DNA of 64,000 nt, from assembly GCA_934047225.1 (NCBI GenBank), contig OW203991.1, positions 1,736,001 through 1,800,000 on the forward strand. Reading direction: 5' to 3'. Positions 34,950-45,589 of the stretch are shown piece by piece. How positions within the stretch are numbered: the first letter of the stretch is position 1; each line of letters starts with the position of its first letter. Under the pieces are notes generated by a model. It was not told the origin of the DNA. It was given only the letters and a program-made list of their open reading frames with translations, and ran no database searches. The DNA comes from Ypsolopha sequella (lineage: Eukaryota > Arthropoda > Insecta > Lepidoptera > Ypsolophidae). The position numbers and the translations under genes were made by a program.

Positions 34950-35793
34950 TGTTTCAACGTTGGCCCCTTTGTCCGTAGCTCCAAGGGTAATATGTACATT
35001 CTAGTAATTATAGATGGGTTTACTCGATACATTTATCTAAAACCAGTAAGAAACACTACATCTCAAACGTCTGTTAAGGTATTTAAAGAATATTTTGGAG
35101 TTTTCGGCACTCCAGAGAGATTAATAACAGATCGAGGAAGTTCATTTACCAGTGACGTTTTTTTCACCGACGAAAAAGGCATTAAACACGTTCTTAATGC
35201 AGTTTCTACTCCCCGAGCTAACGGACAAGTGGAGCGATATAATAAAACAATAATTGATGTTCTAACTGCAAAATCAGTTGGTAATGCAGATAATAGATGG
35301 GACGATCAACTTTCTGATGTCCAATGGGGCATGAATAACACATTTAATAAAGGTATAGGTTGTACTCCATCGGAAGCTCTTTTTGGAACCAGACCGACAG
35401 GGCACAATGAAAACAAAATTTTATCCGAATTAAGTTGTGATCTAACTGAAAGCTCTGATAAAAATATCAAGGATCGCAGAAGCGACATTAATGCACACGT
35501 TAAAGCTAGTCAGAAAGCACAAAAGATTGCTTATGATAGGAAACGTTGTAAACCTATAAAATATGGAGTAGGAGACTTGGTGCGGGTCGAAAGACAAATT
35601 CCCAGGTCAAAGTAAGAAACTTGTGCCTAAATATCAAGGACCGTATAAGATCGTAAAAGTATATGATTTAGATCGGTATCAGATTGAAGATACTCCGATT
35701 ATTAAAAAGGGGAATAGGAGTTACTCGGCCATAGTAGCTGTAGATAAAATCAAACCATGGCTTAATTTTACCAGGCCTCAAGATGAGTCTTAA
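34950..35793 (+). pseudogene. Integrase of the LTR element, frameshifted
   Basis: Integrase joins element DNA to the chromosome. The DDE core is visible in the frame ending 35615. The first Asp is in LVIIDGFTRYIYL, the second in LITDRGSSFTSD, and the Glu is 35 residues further in RANGQVERYNKTI, as the family expects. The N-terminal HHCC zinc-binding part is missing, removed with the RT region. Near 35605 the frame shifts, and the C-terminal GPY/F-like module (KYQGPYKIVKVYDLDRYQIE) continues in another frame to a stop at 35791-35793. The core is intact in sequence but the gene is broken. Confidence 0.85.
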
Positions 35794-35937
35794 GGCGAGT
35801 CTGAAGCGAGTGATTAAATGTCAATGTCAGAGTTCAGTTTCTAATAATTATTATTGATTTTGATACCAGGAATTAATTAACACAAATTTTTTTTTTTTTT
35901 GACTATAAATTTAACTAATATCGCTTTTGATAATATA
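35794..35937 (+). other. Short LTR-element segment before the LINE
   Basis: AT-rich with a run of about fifteen T (35888-35902). The exact 5' junction of the LINE lies here or just after it. No clean target duplication could be matched by eye with the 3' side at 40628. Confidence 0.4.
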
Positions 35938-36032
35938 TGTGACGGCGGCGGCGGCTGGCCAAATATTTCGTACGCCGATTATTTTGTCCACTTACCTACA
36001 TCCCCGCCGCAAAAGGATTCGTAGCTAAAAAT

Positions 36033-36893
36033 ATGTCTAGTCCCATCAACAAATCATTGTCTGATACTGATCTTACCCCTCAAAACCAAAATGACTTTAT
36101 TACCACTCGCAACAGAAGAAAGGGAGTAAACAACAGCGATTTTTCAGAGTTTAGAGAAGAAATGAAAGAGTTAATCCTAAAAATGACGTCCACACAAGGC
36201 GATGAGCTTAAAAAAATAGCTCCAAGCCTGTCAGAGATTCAAAAATCAAACCGCAATATTGAAAATGCAATTGCATTCCTAACAGCTCAAAATGAGGAAT
36301 ACAAAAAGAAGATAGAGAAGCTAGAATATCAAGCTAAAGAGGATAGGAAATATATTGCTGTGTTAGAAGATAGAGTCAAGGACATGCAAAAAGGAATGAG
36401 GAAAACCTGCTTTGAAATTAAAAATGTCCCAAAGAGACAAAATGAAACTAAAGAAGATTTAATTGAAATGGCAAGGTGTCTATCTATAAGTATTGGCTGT
36501 GAAATAAACAAGGCAGACATAAAAGATATATACAGAATTCGCGAAAAAAAAGAGGGACAAAAAAATACTCCTATTATAGTAGAATCTTCCTCGACCCTAA
36601 TCAAAAATGAAATCCTCAAAAAATGCAAGACATTCAACATCCAACAGAAAACCAAGATTTGTGCAAAACATTTAGGATTCCGCACAGCAGAAGACACACC
36701 TATTTTCGTGTCAGAAAATCTTACAGCCAAATCATCTCGTCTGTACTTTCTCGGAAGGGAACTTGTCAAATCTAAAATATACAAGTTTTGCTGGACTTCT
36801 TACGGCAAAGTTTACTTGAGAAAAAATGAGAATTCTCCTGTCATTTTAATAACCAACGAGATGCAAATCCAGCAGCTACAAATTAAAATATGA
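36033..36893 (+). CDS. LINE ORF1 protein, FP-like RNA-binding domain
   Basis: An intact 286-residue frame. Residues about 45-125 are a charged coiled coil (ENAIAFLTAQNEEYKKKIEK and following), which in LINE ORF1 proteins drives trimer or oligomer formation on LINE RNA. Residues about 130-280 have the layout I know from the baculovirus FP-like domain that is widespread in insect LINE ORF1 proteins: CFEIKNVPKRQNETKEDLIE, TPIIVESSS, then an IFVSENLTAKSSRLYFLGRE block and FCWTSYGKVYLRKN. There is no CCHC knuckle and no PHD finger. The start is the first ATG (AATATGT). Expected role: binding LINE RNA in the ribonucleoprotein that returns to the nucleus. Confidence 0.75.
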   Translation: MSSPINKSLSDTDLTPQNQNDFITTRNRRKGVNNSDFSEFREEMKELILKMTSTQGDELKKIAPSLSEIQKSNRNIENAIAFLTAQNEEYKKKIEKLEYQAKEDRKYIAVLEDRVKDMQKGMRKTCFEIKNVPKRQNETKEDLIEMARCLSISIGCEINKADIKDIYRIREKKEGQKNTPIIVESSSTLIKNEILKKCKTFNIQQKTKICAKHLGFRTAEDTPIFVSENLTAKSSRLYFLGRELVKSKIYKFCWTSYGKVYLRKNENSPVILITNEMQIQQLQIKI

Positions 36894-37218
36894 CTAAGGC
36901 TGGCTCCCGTAAATTTATTATTAAGTTTCGTAATTAACTCTTGCCAGAACTATTTGCTCGTTCTTGTAATAATAATAGTTGTAATTCACACATTCAGAAC
37001 ACACACACTCACACATCCTACTTTATCACATTTACTCACACTTCACACTCCATTCACCCATTCATGCCTCAACAGAAACTTTCAGTATTTTTTGAAGCAG
37101 CCCCCCAACGAAACGTCTCATACGCTTATGTTTATTTCCTACAATAAAAACCTAATCAACTTATCCACGGAACACTTTATTTTTGTAAACAAATATTTTT
37201 TCTATTTAAAATCTCAGT
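36894..37218 (+). other. Inter-ORF spacer of the LINE
   Basis: 325 bp with a CA-rich run (ACACACACTCACACATCC region near 37001). The short frames here are not genes. Confidence 0.6.
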
Positions 37219-40185
37219 ATGATTAATACACTAGAAACAATAAAAGAATTAGACGAAGCTGAAATAGCTGACTCTATAAACTGCGATATCGAAAACTTAC
37301 ATCAACACCTTGAAGTTAATAAAAACGATTTGAAAATTATTACCCAAAATATCAGAAGCATCTATAAAAATATAGATAATCTGCAAGTTACACTTGCTAG
37401 CCTGAAATTTGACAATGACATCTTAGTATTAACAGAAGGTCAACTGGATTCCAATAAACCTACTCCACAAATAAAAAATTACACATCTTATGTTACTACT
37501 CAACATCTCAATCAGAACGATGGAGTAGTCATATTTGCTAAAAATAATCTTAAGCCTAAAATCAAAGAAATAAAAATAGAACATGCATCATGTTTACAAA
37601 TAGAAGTCTTTAATTATGTCGTCCTAGGTATTTACAGATCACCCTCAAACAAAAACGCTAATACATTTATTGACTCACTCCACAAACATCTTAACAGTAT
37701 TAAAAGTCGTAAAAATATTGTAATTACTGGAGATATAAATATTAACATTTTACCTAAAGTCAACGAAAAATCTGTTGAACAAAATAACAGACAACACTAC
37801 CTAAATATGTTATCCGAACATGGTCTTTTACCAGGACATTTGTACCCAACGAGAGAGAAGAGCTGTTTAGATCATGTCATTTTAAAATTGAATAAAAGTA
37901 AAACCTCTACAAAAATAGCGATTCTAAACACAACGGTTACAGATCACCAAATGGTTTTCTTTTGCTTCTCAAAAGTAAAAGATATCATCAATTGTCCAAA
38001 AACAAAAAAATACACCAACTTTGCCAAGGCCGTTGATAGCTTAGCTAGAAAAAACATATCAAACCTTCTCTTTTGTGATGATCCAGATACCGTAATTGAA
38101 GTGCTCATTCAGAAAATAACCGAATCATTAGAAGAAAATACAACTATAAAAACCCTTCCTAAAGGTAGTCGAACAATTAAACCCTGGATTACTCCTGGTA
38201 TCTTACGCTGTATAAGTAATAGAAACCGCATGCAAAAAAAACTAAAAACTAATCCTACTGACGAAATACTAAGAATAACATACAAGAGATATCGTAACTA
38301 TTGCAATAACTTGATAAAAAAATTAAAACGCTCATACGAAAGAACAGAATTTATTAATTTTTTAATTTAAACTCTTAAATCTCTTAAAAACTCTAAATCA
38401 CTTTGGAATAACATTAAAAACATAACAAACTTAAAACAAAAACAGACAACTAACAGAGATTTACTAGATATGGTACAGGACCCCCAACAATCAGTAAATC
38501 TAGTTAATAGTTTTTTTGCTAATGTTGGGCGGGAACTGGCTGAACAAATTATGACTAATAACCCTACTCTTCAAACCAATACCCCTCTCACTTTTGATAC
38601 TCAACCAACTTCTTTTGTACTTTTTGAAACCGATCCTTTGGAAGTAAATCAAGTCCTCATGAAATTAAAATCTGATAGTGCACCTGGATGTGACAACATA
38701 CCAACTAAATTCCTTAAACTTTCACAAGAACTTGTTGTCCCCGTAATCTGTCATTTGACTAATCTCTGTTTCTCTAAAGGTATCTTCCCATCAGTGCTAA
38801 AACAATCTATCATTACACCTGTCCATAAGAGTGGCGACAGAGACGACGTCAACAATTTCAGACCAATTTCAATTCTACCAGCAATATCCAAAATTTTAGA
38901 AAAACTACTAAATAACAGGTTAATTAAGTATCTTGAAAAATTTAACATATTATCATCCTCGCAATACGGTTTCAGACAAGGAAAATCTACACAAGATGCA
39001 ACCAGGGAACTAACTTCAAAAATTATTGAACAACTAGACGACGGAAAAAAATGTCTCACGGTCTTCATAGATTTAAAAAAAGCATTTGATACCGTCTCGG
39101 TCCCCACACTAGTGCGTAAATTGGAAAGAATAGGGATAAGAAATACTCCGCTGGACCTGATTAAGAACTATTTAAGAGACCGAAGACAAAAAACCACAAT
39201 TGGAGAGTATACTAGTAATGACCTACAAATGACCTTTGGAGTCCCGCAAGGAAGCGTTTTGGGTCCAACATTGTTTTTAATTTATATCAATGATTTGTGC
39301 AATCTAAAAATTAATGACGGATATATTTTTTCATACGCTGACGACACAGCAATTGTCTTTACAGAAAGCTCATGGGAAGCGGTGTACAAGTCTGCGGAGA
39401 TTCAAATGGCTAGAGTGGCTGCTTGGCTAGAACAAAATTTACTTACCTTAAACACCTCAAAAACTAATTACATATGTTTCAGTATTACCAACCGCTCTCA
39501 ACCTAAAAACCTAACCCTTAAAATACACAAATGCGACAATCAGACGAAAGACTGTAGCTGCCCTATAATTGACCAAGTTCCTAGGACTAAATACCTAGGA
39601 ATAGTCATAGATAACCGTCTCTCTTGGCATCCACATCTCGAAGTTACAACTAATAGAATTAGGAAACTTATCTTTACATTTAAAAGCTTGAGGTATGTTG
39701 CCTCCAAAAGTCTTCTTAATCAAATATACATCGCATTGGGACAATCAATACTAACATACTGTATTCCCATATGGGGAGGAGCATCAAAAAACAAATTTTT
39801 GGAGCTAGAGCGAGGTCAAAGATCACTAATTAAGGTTATGTATTCCAAGCGATTGAGATTTCCAACTGAGGAACTGTACTCTGTCTCACAATTACTTACC
39901 GTTCGAAAACTGTATATCCTTCATTTGCTACTACAAAAACACAAAACTTTGCCCTATAATCCGGTCAATGGAAAAAGGAGAAAAGACATTGTAGACAAAT
40001 CCCGAGTTAAATCAGAATTTGCAAGACGCCAATATAGGAATCAATCTGTTTTCGTTTACAATAAAGTAAACGGGTTATTAAACATTTATCCACTACAACT
40101 TTATAACTGCAAAAATACAATCACTACGTGGGTAAGAAATCTGATCTATAGTGAAGTTGAGGCACTAATGCAGGTCACTAAATAA
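37219..40185 (+). pseudogene. LINE ORF2: AP-like endonuclease and reverse transcriptase, one stop
   Basis: ORF2 nicks target DNA and copies LINE RNA at the nick. One frame runs 988 codons, broken only by TAA at 38368-38370. The endonuclease shows ITQNIRSIYKN, LVLTEGQLD (the usual TE), GIYRSPS, ITGDINI, SCLDHV and TDHQMV, covering the expected catalytic Glu, Asp, Asn, Asp and His positions. The reverse transcriptase shows FRPISILPAISKILEKLL, YGFRQGKST, FIDLKKAFDTVS, GVPQGSVLGPTLFLIYINDL, the catalytic SYADDTAIVF and KYLGIVIDNRLSW. The C-terminus has LTYCIPIWGG and RGQRSLIK. No RNase H or restriction-like endonuclease. Clade is CR1/Jockey-like by pattern. The stop falls in the linker between the two domains. 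Confidence 0.9.
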
Positions 40186-40200
40186 ATAAAATAAATTTTA

Positions 40201-40232
40201 CAAATCCCCCCCCCCCCACACACACACACACT
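40201..40232 (+). repeat. C-run and CA microsatellite in the LINE 3' UTR
   Basis: A run of ten or more C (broken at most once) followed by CA repeats. Confidence 0.8.
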
Positions 40233-40627
40233 CTAACACACCCTGACACAAATAACAACTTATTCTTCCAATCATACAAACATTGGCAGCCGCTCCCTAG
40301 ATTATTATAATACTGATCCCAAGACATTCGTAGGGCTAGAGAGCGACTCTCAAAACCACAATCTCACACACACTACTTCCCTTATCCAACTTCCACGCAC
40401 TAACACATTCACTTAGCTTACAAAATAATATATTATTAAGTTAGAATTACTATTTACCTTCTTCGTCGTTTACTTTGTAAAATTGTAATGTACATATATT
40501 ATAATGATACAAATGGAGGTGCGGGGCATCCTGGCACAGGTATTGTTTAAATACTTAATAGGATGTTCCAGCAACAATATTTCTATTTTTAAGCTTTTTT
40601 TCGCAATAAATACATTTTCATTTTCAT

Positions 40628-41110
40628 GTCACATATTGATTAAGTATAATTTAGATATATAGGTATCTGTTTAAAAATAAATATATTATTACTCATTTTG
40701 ATTAATTCGCTACAAAAGAATGTAACTATATAATTATTTCATTTTATTATGATACAATGCCATTTAAAATTGAGTTCTTTATATAATTTGTATATTCAGA
40801 GAAAAGTTATGAAATTCTCAGGGAATATAATTTATTATTAGATAAACAACGAAATGTCAAAATATTTAGATTGACTTTTGAAGCTATGATGTGAATTAAT
40901 GGATATTAATTTTTGATGAGTTTAGTACTTACGAATGTATGATTATATTAAAATTATATGGATTATAAAACATGTTATAAAGACAAGTAGGTGCATTGTT
41001 TATATACTTTTCTTTTATACATGTTTTGTATTTTTATTAATTTTCCATTATTTTCTCTTTTGATAATAATTTGGAAATGTTTGATAAATTAAAGCTTTAT
41101 TTATGGTATA
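40628..41110 (+). other. 3' non-coding part of the LTR element
   Basis: AT-rich, no frames. Continues the element after the LINE. Confidence 0.6.
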
Positions 41111-41685
41111 TATTGAAAGCCAGGATGTATTAGAAGCCTGCTGAACAAGTTATTGATATTCATATTGAAAGCCAGGATGTATTAGAAGCCTGTTGAACAA
41201 ATTATTTGTATTCATATTGAAAGCCAGGATGTATTAGAAGCCTGTTGAACAAATTATTTGTGTTCATATTGAAAGTCAGGATGTATTAGAAGCCTGTTGA
41301 TCAAATTATTTGTGTTCATATTGAAAGTCGGGATGTATTAGAAGCCTGTTGAACAAATTATTTGTATTCATATTGAAAGCCAGGATGTATTAGAGCCTGT
41401 TGAACAAATTATTTGTGTTCATATTGAAAGTCAGGATGTATTAGAAGCCTGTTGATCAAATTATTTGTGTTCATATTGAAAGTCAGGATGTATTAGAAGC
41501 CTGTTGAACAAATTATTTGTATTCATATTGAAAGCCAGGATGTATTAGAAGCCTGTTGAACAAATTATTTGTGTTCATATTGAAAGTCAGGATGTATTAG
41601 AAGCCTGTTGAACAAAATATTTGTATTCATATTGAAAGCCAGGATGTATTAGAAGCCTGTTGAACAAATGATTGGTATTCAGAAC
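41111..41685 (+). repeat. 52-bp tandem array, eleven copies
   Basis: Unit contains TATTGAAAGCCAGGATGTAT, TAGAAGCCTGTTGAACAAAT and TATTTGTATTCA. Copies alternate GCCAGG/GTATTC with GTCAGG/GTGTTC forms, so some were duplicated as blocks. CAGG/CCTG and ACAAAT/ATTTGT could form small hairpins. It lies about 195 bp before the 3' LTR. Confidence 0.9.
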
Positions 41686-41879
41686 GAAATAGGTCTGTTG
41701 CCTTTTTAACTTCCAAAACTTGATAAGGACATTATGCAAAACTGATAATATTAAATCTACCATATTGTACGATAATTCTTTTTGTTCAAATTGTTGGTAA
41801 TTCATTTTATTTTTATTGGTGTTATTGTTATTGTATGATGTTATTGTACGAGGACGTACTATTTAATTGGATGGCCGAC

Positions 41880-42466
41880 TGTTAGCTATTTTTATATGTT
41901 TAGTATTTATTAGACCATAACTTGATTGTATCTACTTTATTTATCAAGTCAATTATTATTCAGTTCAGTTTCAAATGGGAAACGTCGCTTGCCGTAAGGT
42001 TGGTGCCAACTAGTTTTAATGGAACATTCCGTCAAACCCTTTGTTCAAATATCTTACTTTTTCAAAACACCAACCTTACGGTCAGTCTTGTATTAGCGCA
42101 TTTTATATTAAAATAATCGTTATGAATTATTGACACCGTAGCCACTGATTTCATCAATCAAAAATAGTTATTCTAATTATCAACAATTAAAACAGGAAAT
42201 GGCACTACTCGTGAGGTTGGTATAACTGCTGAAAAATCTCTGTGGTGACAGCGAAATGAGCCGCCAAAAAGGGAAGAAATGGCGGCAGAGAACTGGAACC
42301 TCACGGGCAGTGATCATTCCGCAGCCGAGGTGATAGTTTGCGATAGTGTCCTTCTATTGGAATAAATTTCATGTAAGTTGAACTTTGGTATTTTATTTTA
42401 CTCTTTTAGTGGCTAGCAGTGTGTGGCAAAAATGACGAAGCACTTCAGGTAGCCTAAACGCTAACA
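41880..42466 (+). repeat. 3' LTR
   Basis: Same length and ends as the 5' LTR, one substitution seen. Followed by the target duplication ATAG (42467-42470). The bases before it are not strikingly purine-rich, so the plus-strand primer is unclear. Confidence 0.95.
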
Positions 42467-42685
42467 ATAGTGTACAGATTTTTGAAGTCTGTAAAGTGAG
42501 CGCCGGCTCTCACTTCATCTCAGTCGGTCTCTGACTGTTAGAAGAGCGACACGTACGCTTATTATTACATGCCATCCAAATAACTGACGAAAAAATGCTT
42601 TCTTGTGCATTTCAAAAGTGCAAAAAGCAAAATAAAGATGATTTATACTTGCGATTGTCGGCACTTGATGAAACATAGAAAGCAT

Positions 42686-42802
42686 CTTGATTTTGAATAT
42701 AAACACTTGTACAAGTTGTTTCATAACACAATTGCACAAATGTGCAACAAATATAATTGTGTTATGAAACAACTTGTACAAGTGTTTATATTCAAAATCA
42801 AG
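42686..42802. repeat. 117-bp perfect-armed palindrome
   Basis: Arms of about 48 bp (CTTGATTTTGAATATAAACA... and exact complement) surround a 20-bp loop with its own GCACA/TGTGC. GCAAAATAAAGA occurs just outside each arm (42627, 42806). The overlapping 163-codon plus frame (42605-43096) and 97-codon minus frame read through this palindrome and are not called. Confidence 0.85.
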
Positions 42803-42885
42803 AAGCAAAATAAAGACTTACAATTGGATATTGAAGTGTATACCCAATTGCTTAGACTCGTTATGCGTGAGCAAATTGTAAAGAC

Positions 42886-42945
42886 AAGGCCCGTCCATTC
42901 ATTTTATTTTGGTCGAAGTATGCAGTACCGCTCGTACCGTAGTAG
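42886..42945 (-). mobile_element. Right inverted arm of the outermost DNA element
   Basis: Complement of 29895-29954. With the LTR element removed, the outer element would be about 0.5-0.6 kb and would contain the 117-bp palindrome. Confidence 0.6.
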
Positions 42946-43189
42946 TAAGACAGGGATACCTATCAAAACAAGATGCAAAATAGGGGTCTTGAAACCTAAA
43001 ATGATATTCCACGTTTATCACGCCCTCATAGATATATTGACAATAAGGGTGAGGGCTAAGAAACGAACGCAGCCCTTAATTTACATAAGGCGGTAAGGTA
43101 GTTTATCCCTACCTGTGAAGAGCTCGGCCGGATCATTCGCAATTGTGTTCAGAAAAGGGTCATGTGTCTGATTTAGGTTCCTCAATTTA

Positions 43190-43262
43190 CTCGAGTGGCT
43201 GAGGGGTGGATGCGGGTATACTTATCTGATAAATCTAGGGTCAACTGTTCAAATCAAACACA
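43190..43262 (+). repeat. tRNA-like SINE head
   Basis: CTCGAGTGGCTGAGGGG resembles a tRNA D arm/A box and GTTCAAATC a B box 46 bases later. No convincing acceptor stem, so a SINE head or tRNA relic rather than a working tRNA. Confidence 0.4.
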
Positions 43263-43369
43263 TTAAACACTTTATCGGGCGGCTCAGTGAAAATTTGTGC
43301 TAAATTATGAATTTTCACCCTCATTTAACGTAAAAGAAATTAATTATTAGATTATATTTCTAATGTATG

Positions 43370-43625
43370 TGCTCGTAAAGGCCCACTTTTTATGCATCAA
43401 AACCGAACAGAAAGTCGATTATTTTGCCCTAGGGCTTTATTATTATTTTTTTTTTTTATTTATTTACAATGGTTGGCTAACCTGCAGCCTTTCCTGTGTA
43501 CCATAAATGTCATACTTTTTTTTCCACTGTTTAACGGCTCTGGATACAGTCCTTTTGAGCCAATTACAATTTAAAGTTCACAAAATTATATTTGTTTTAT
43601 TTCCTCACACTATGCATTGAAAAAC
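43370..43625 (-). mobile_element. Element E, copy 3 (hairpin-less, inverted)
   Basis: Reverse complement of 48975-49245: shared AAAGTGGGCCTTTACGAGC, GCCCTAGGGCAAAATAATCG and TTTTTCAATGCATAGTGTG. The large hairpin found next to the other copies is absent here. Confidence 0.75.
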
Positions 43626-43821
43626 GTAGTGTTGTTTTAAAAAATCTAGGTAGTTTGAAAGTTCTAATTTAACGAACAAAAACTTAGCGTTTCCACAAGG
43701 TTTTTGAGAGAAACTGCAAATAAGTATTTCTGTAATGCCACCTTTATTATTCAGCGAGCACTTATGCAACGTTGATATAGAATTTTATAAAAAGAATAAC
43801 TGCCAACTCTCCTAAGATTTC

Positions 43822-44992
43822 TTAACACTACGGTACACGCGCACCTTTTTTTAACTTGAGTACACGCGTGGCCTACTATATTAGGCCATTTTGAAATGTC
43901 AATAAATTGTTTATTTATAATTGTTTGATTAAAATAATAAATGGAATTATTATTTATTTTACTTAGTATTTTAACATTAAAACTTAGATATATTATTTAA
44001 AATAGTGAACAATCAGTAATTTAGTAAATACCTAAAAAAAATAACAAAAATGGCACTTCTGAGATCAGCATATATTTTTTTTAATTAACACTAAACTTAG
44101 TGACAATTTGATTTGTTTTCGTAGCATTCAGGACACACTACTGCTTGGTAAACGGGACAAATCCATTTATTGCAAGTCTTGAACCACTTTTTTGTCGACC
44201 GATTTCGGGCTCTCGAGCAGAATGCACATCGAACAAATCGTCCTGTCTTTGGTGTCAAATCATGTTTGAGACTCTTGAGCTGTGCTGCTCAAAAGTGCTC
44301 CAATTCTAAATTTAAGTCGTCGTGGAAGTGTTTTAATGGATGCCCGACGGATCAAAAGTGGTTTTATCAAATTGAAGGACAGTTCGTTCAAAAAGTTACG
44401 CCTGATAATTTTTTCGGGTGAGGCATTCACTTGGTTGATTACCAGAGTGTTGACTCCAACAATGTTCATCAAATCAAAAAATAATGTTAGTGGCTATCGT
44501 CGGCTGTTACGCAGAACACTATACACTTGACTGGACTATAAGTAGACTGGACCCCGTCTTCGGGATGCTAGCTGATGTTTCGTCAGATTCACCCAACCTT
44601 TCCTCTTCATTTTCCTGGAGTTCTCACTCACGAACTAGGGCCTGTAAGTCTGGTTAAAATAACAGTTATTTGATAAACATACAAATATATATACATGTTA
44701 TAACTGATGTTCATTATTTTAGCGTTATAAATCGATAATACACGAAAAACTACTTACCTGATTTTGATACACCGATACACGCGCGGACTACTTTAGTAGG
44801 CCCGCGCTTTTATTGCCAAATATCTCGAACGTGCGTTTACGCAGGGACCGGGCAGGGTACTGAGATTGCTACAAATATAATAGATGAGGCTTACCTGGAA
44901 TCGCTAGCTTCTAGCGCGCAAAACTAAAAAGTTACCACAAAAAAAGTAACCCTGGTCTACTATAGTAGGCCACGCGTGTACTCTAGTGTTAA
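43822..44992 (-). mobile_element. piggyBac-like transposon, internally deleted
   Basis: TTAA at both ends (43822-43825, 44989-44992), followed inward by CACTACGGTACACGCG at the left and CACTAGAGTACACGCG at the right. Subterminal copies of a GTACACGCG-GGCCTACT block occur at 43859, 44771 (complement) and 44953. The inside holds both ends of a transposase gene but not its middle, so it depends on another copy. Confidence 0.85.
44105..44480 (-). pseudogene. piggyBac-like transposase, C-terminal part
   Basis: Transposase of this family cuts at TTAA and re-inserts without a footprint. Minus strand 44472-44260 reads VNTLVINQVNASPEKIIRRN then FLNELSFNLIKPLL, the helical region after the catalytic core. 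A frame change then leads into a cysteine-rich tail at about 44240-44110: RFVRCAFCSRARNRSTKKWF then KTCNKWICPVYQAVVCPECY. That tail matches the C-terminal cysteine-rich DNA-binding domain of piggyBac enzymes, with a tyrosine where the family more often has histidine. An acidic segment on the same strand at about 44640-44530 (ELQENEEERLGESDET) looks like the N-terminus. The DDD catalytic region between is deleted. Confidence 0.75.
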
Positions 44993-45289
44993 TTTAATCG
45001 CTTGGTTTCTCTCTGTCTCTCTGCAAAAATACTTGGGCCAATTAGTTTCATTTTTATACGTAGGAAAGACGTGGAAAACTAATAAAGAAAATTAATATTT
45101 TACTTTTATTTCTAATTTTCTTCATGTACGCGACTTACAAATATCATCCCAGCACAGGACGTGTTATCGGCGCCATCGACTCAACGCACAAGACGCTCCA
45201 TCTGTCACTTTTCACACGCACCTAATAATGATTGGAGTAAGTTTACCAACGCAATGTTACAGAAGGCCTAAATATTTATGTTTCATATT

Positions 45290-45450
45290 GGTATCGACTC
45301 GGCATAACACGTCTTAACTTATTTGACAGAACTAACCTTATTTTAAGCGTCCTGTCTTTTTCTTTCTTTATCGAAAAGATAAGGACAGAACGTTTAAATT
45401 AAGTTTAGTCCTGTCAAATAAGTTAAGATGTGATTCACCGAATCGGTACC
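45290..45450. mobile_element. Foldback element F, copy 1
   Basis: Almost fully self-complementary: TCTTAACTTATTTGACAGAA on the left pairs with its near complement ending AAGTTAAGA. Arms are about 75 bp, loop minimal. Confidence 0.8.
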
Positions 45451-45589
45451 ATTATGAACATTTATCGTTCAAAATTCCACGTGCCTCCTCCTTCTTGTAA
45501 CTCTTGTAACTCTTTCAAATTCCACATCACTACAAACCGTACTAATGACGCCAATAATCGTTTTATTTTTTCCACAACTAAGTGACATT

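Larger units (their letters stand above)
35938..40627 (+). mobile_element. Near-complete two-ORF LINE inserted in the LTR element
   Basis: Begins with a GGCGGCGGCGGCTGG run typical of LINE promoters, then ORF1 (36033-36893), a 325-bp spacer and ORF2 (37219-40185, one internal stop). A 440-bp 3' UTR ends in TTTTCATTTTCATG. The antisense LINE at 49676-51975 has the same type of RT and the same repeated TTTTCA tail, so they are related families. Confidence 0.85.
29955..42466 (+). mobile_element. Ty3/gypsy-like LTR retrotransposon, RT-deleted, carrying a LINE
   Basis: Two 587-bp LTRs (29955-30541, 41880-42466) begin TGTTAGC and end GCTAACA. By eye they differ at one base (C at 30044, T at 41969). 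ATAG flanks both ends as a 4-bp target duplication. Order inside: leader with a hairpin array, Gag with two zinc knuckles, protease remnant, integrase, an inserted LINE, a 52-bp tandem array, 3' LTR. Reverse transcriptase and RNase H are absent and Gag and integrase are frameshifted, yet the LTRs say it integrated recently. It was therefore probably copied by proteins from another element. Confidence 0.93.

Noticed and set aside
36329..36784. 151-codon minus-strand frame
   Set aside because: Antisense shadow of LINE ORF1.
35888..40640. Target-site duplication for the inserted LINE
   Set aside because: The only similarity by eye (ATATGTGAC and GTCACATAT) is inverted, not direct.
42605..43096. 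163-codon plus-strand frame
   Set aside because: Reads through both arms of a perfect palindrome and an inverted-repeat arm; no family pattern. A short MLSCAFQKCKK start looked THAP-like but nothing follows to support it.
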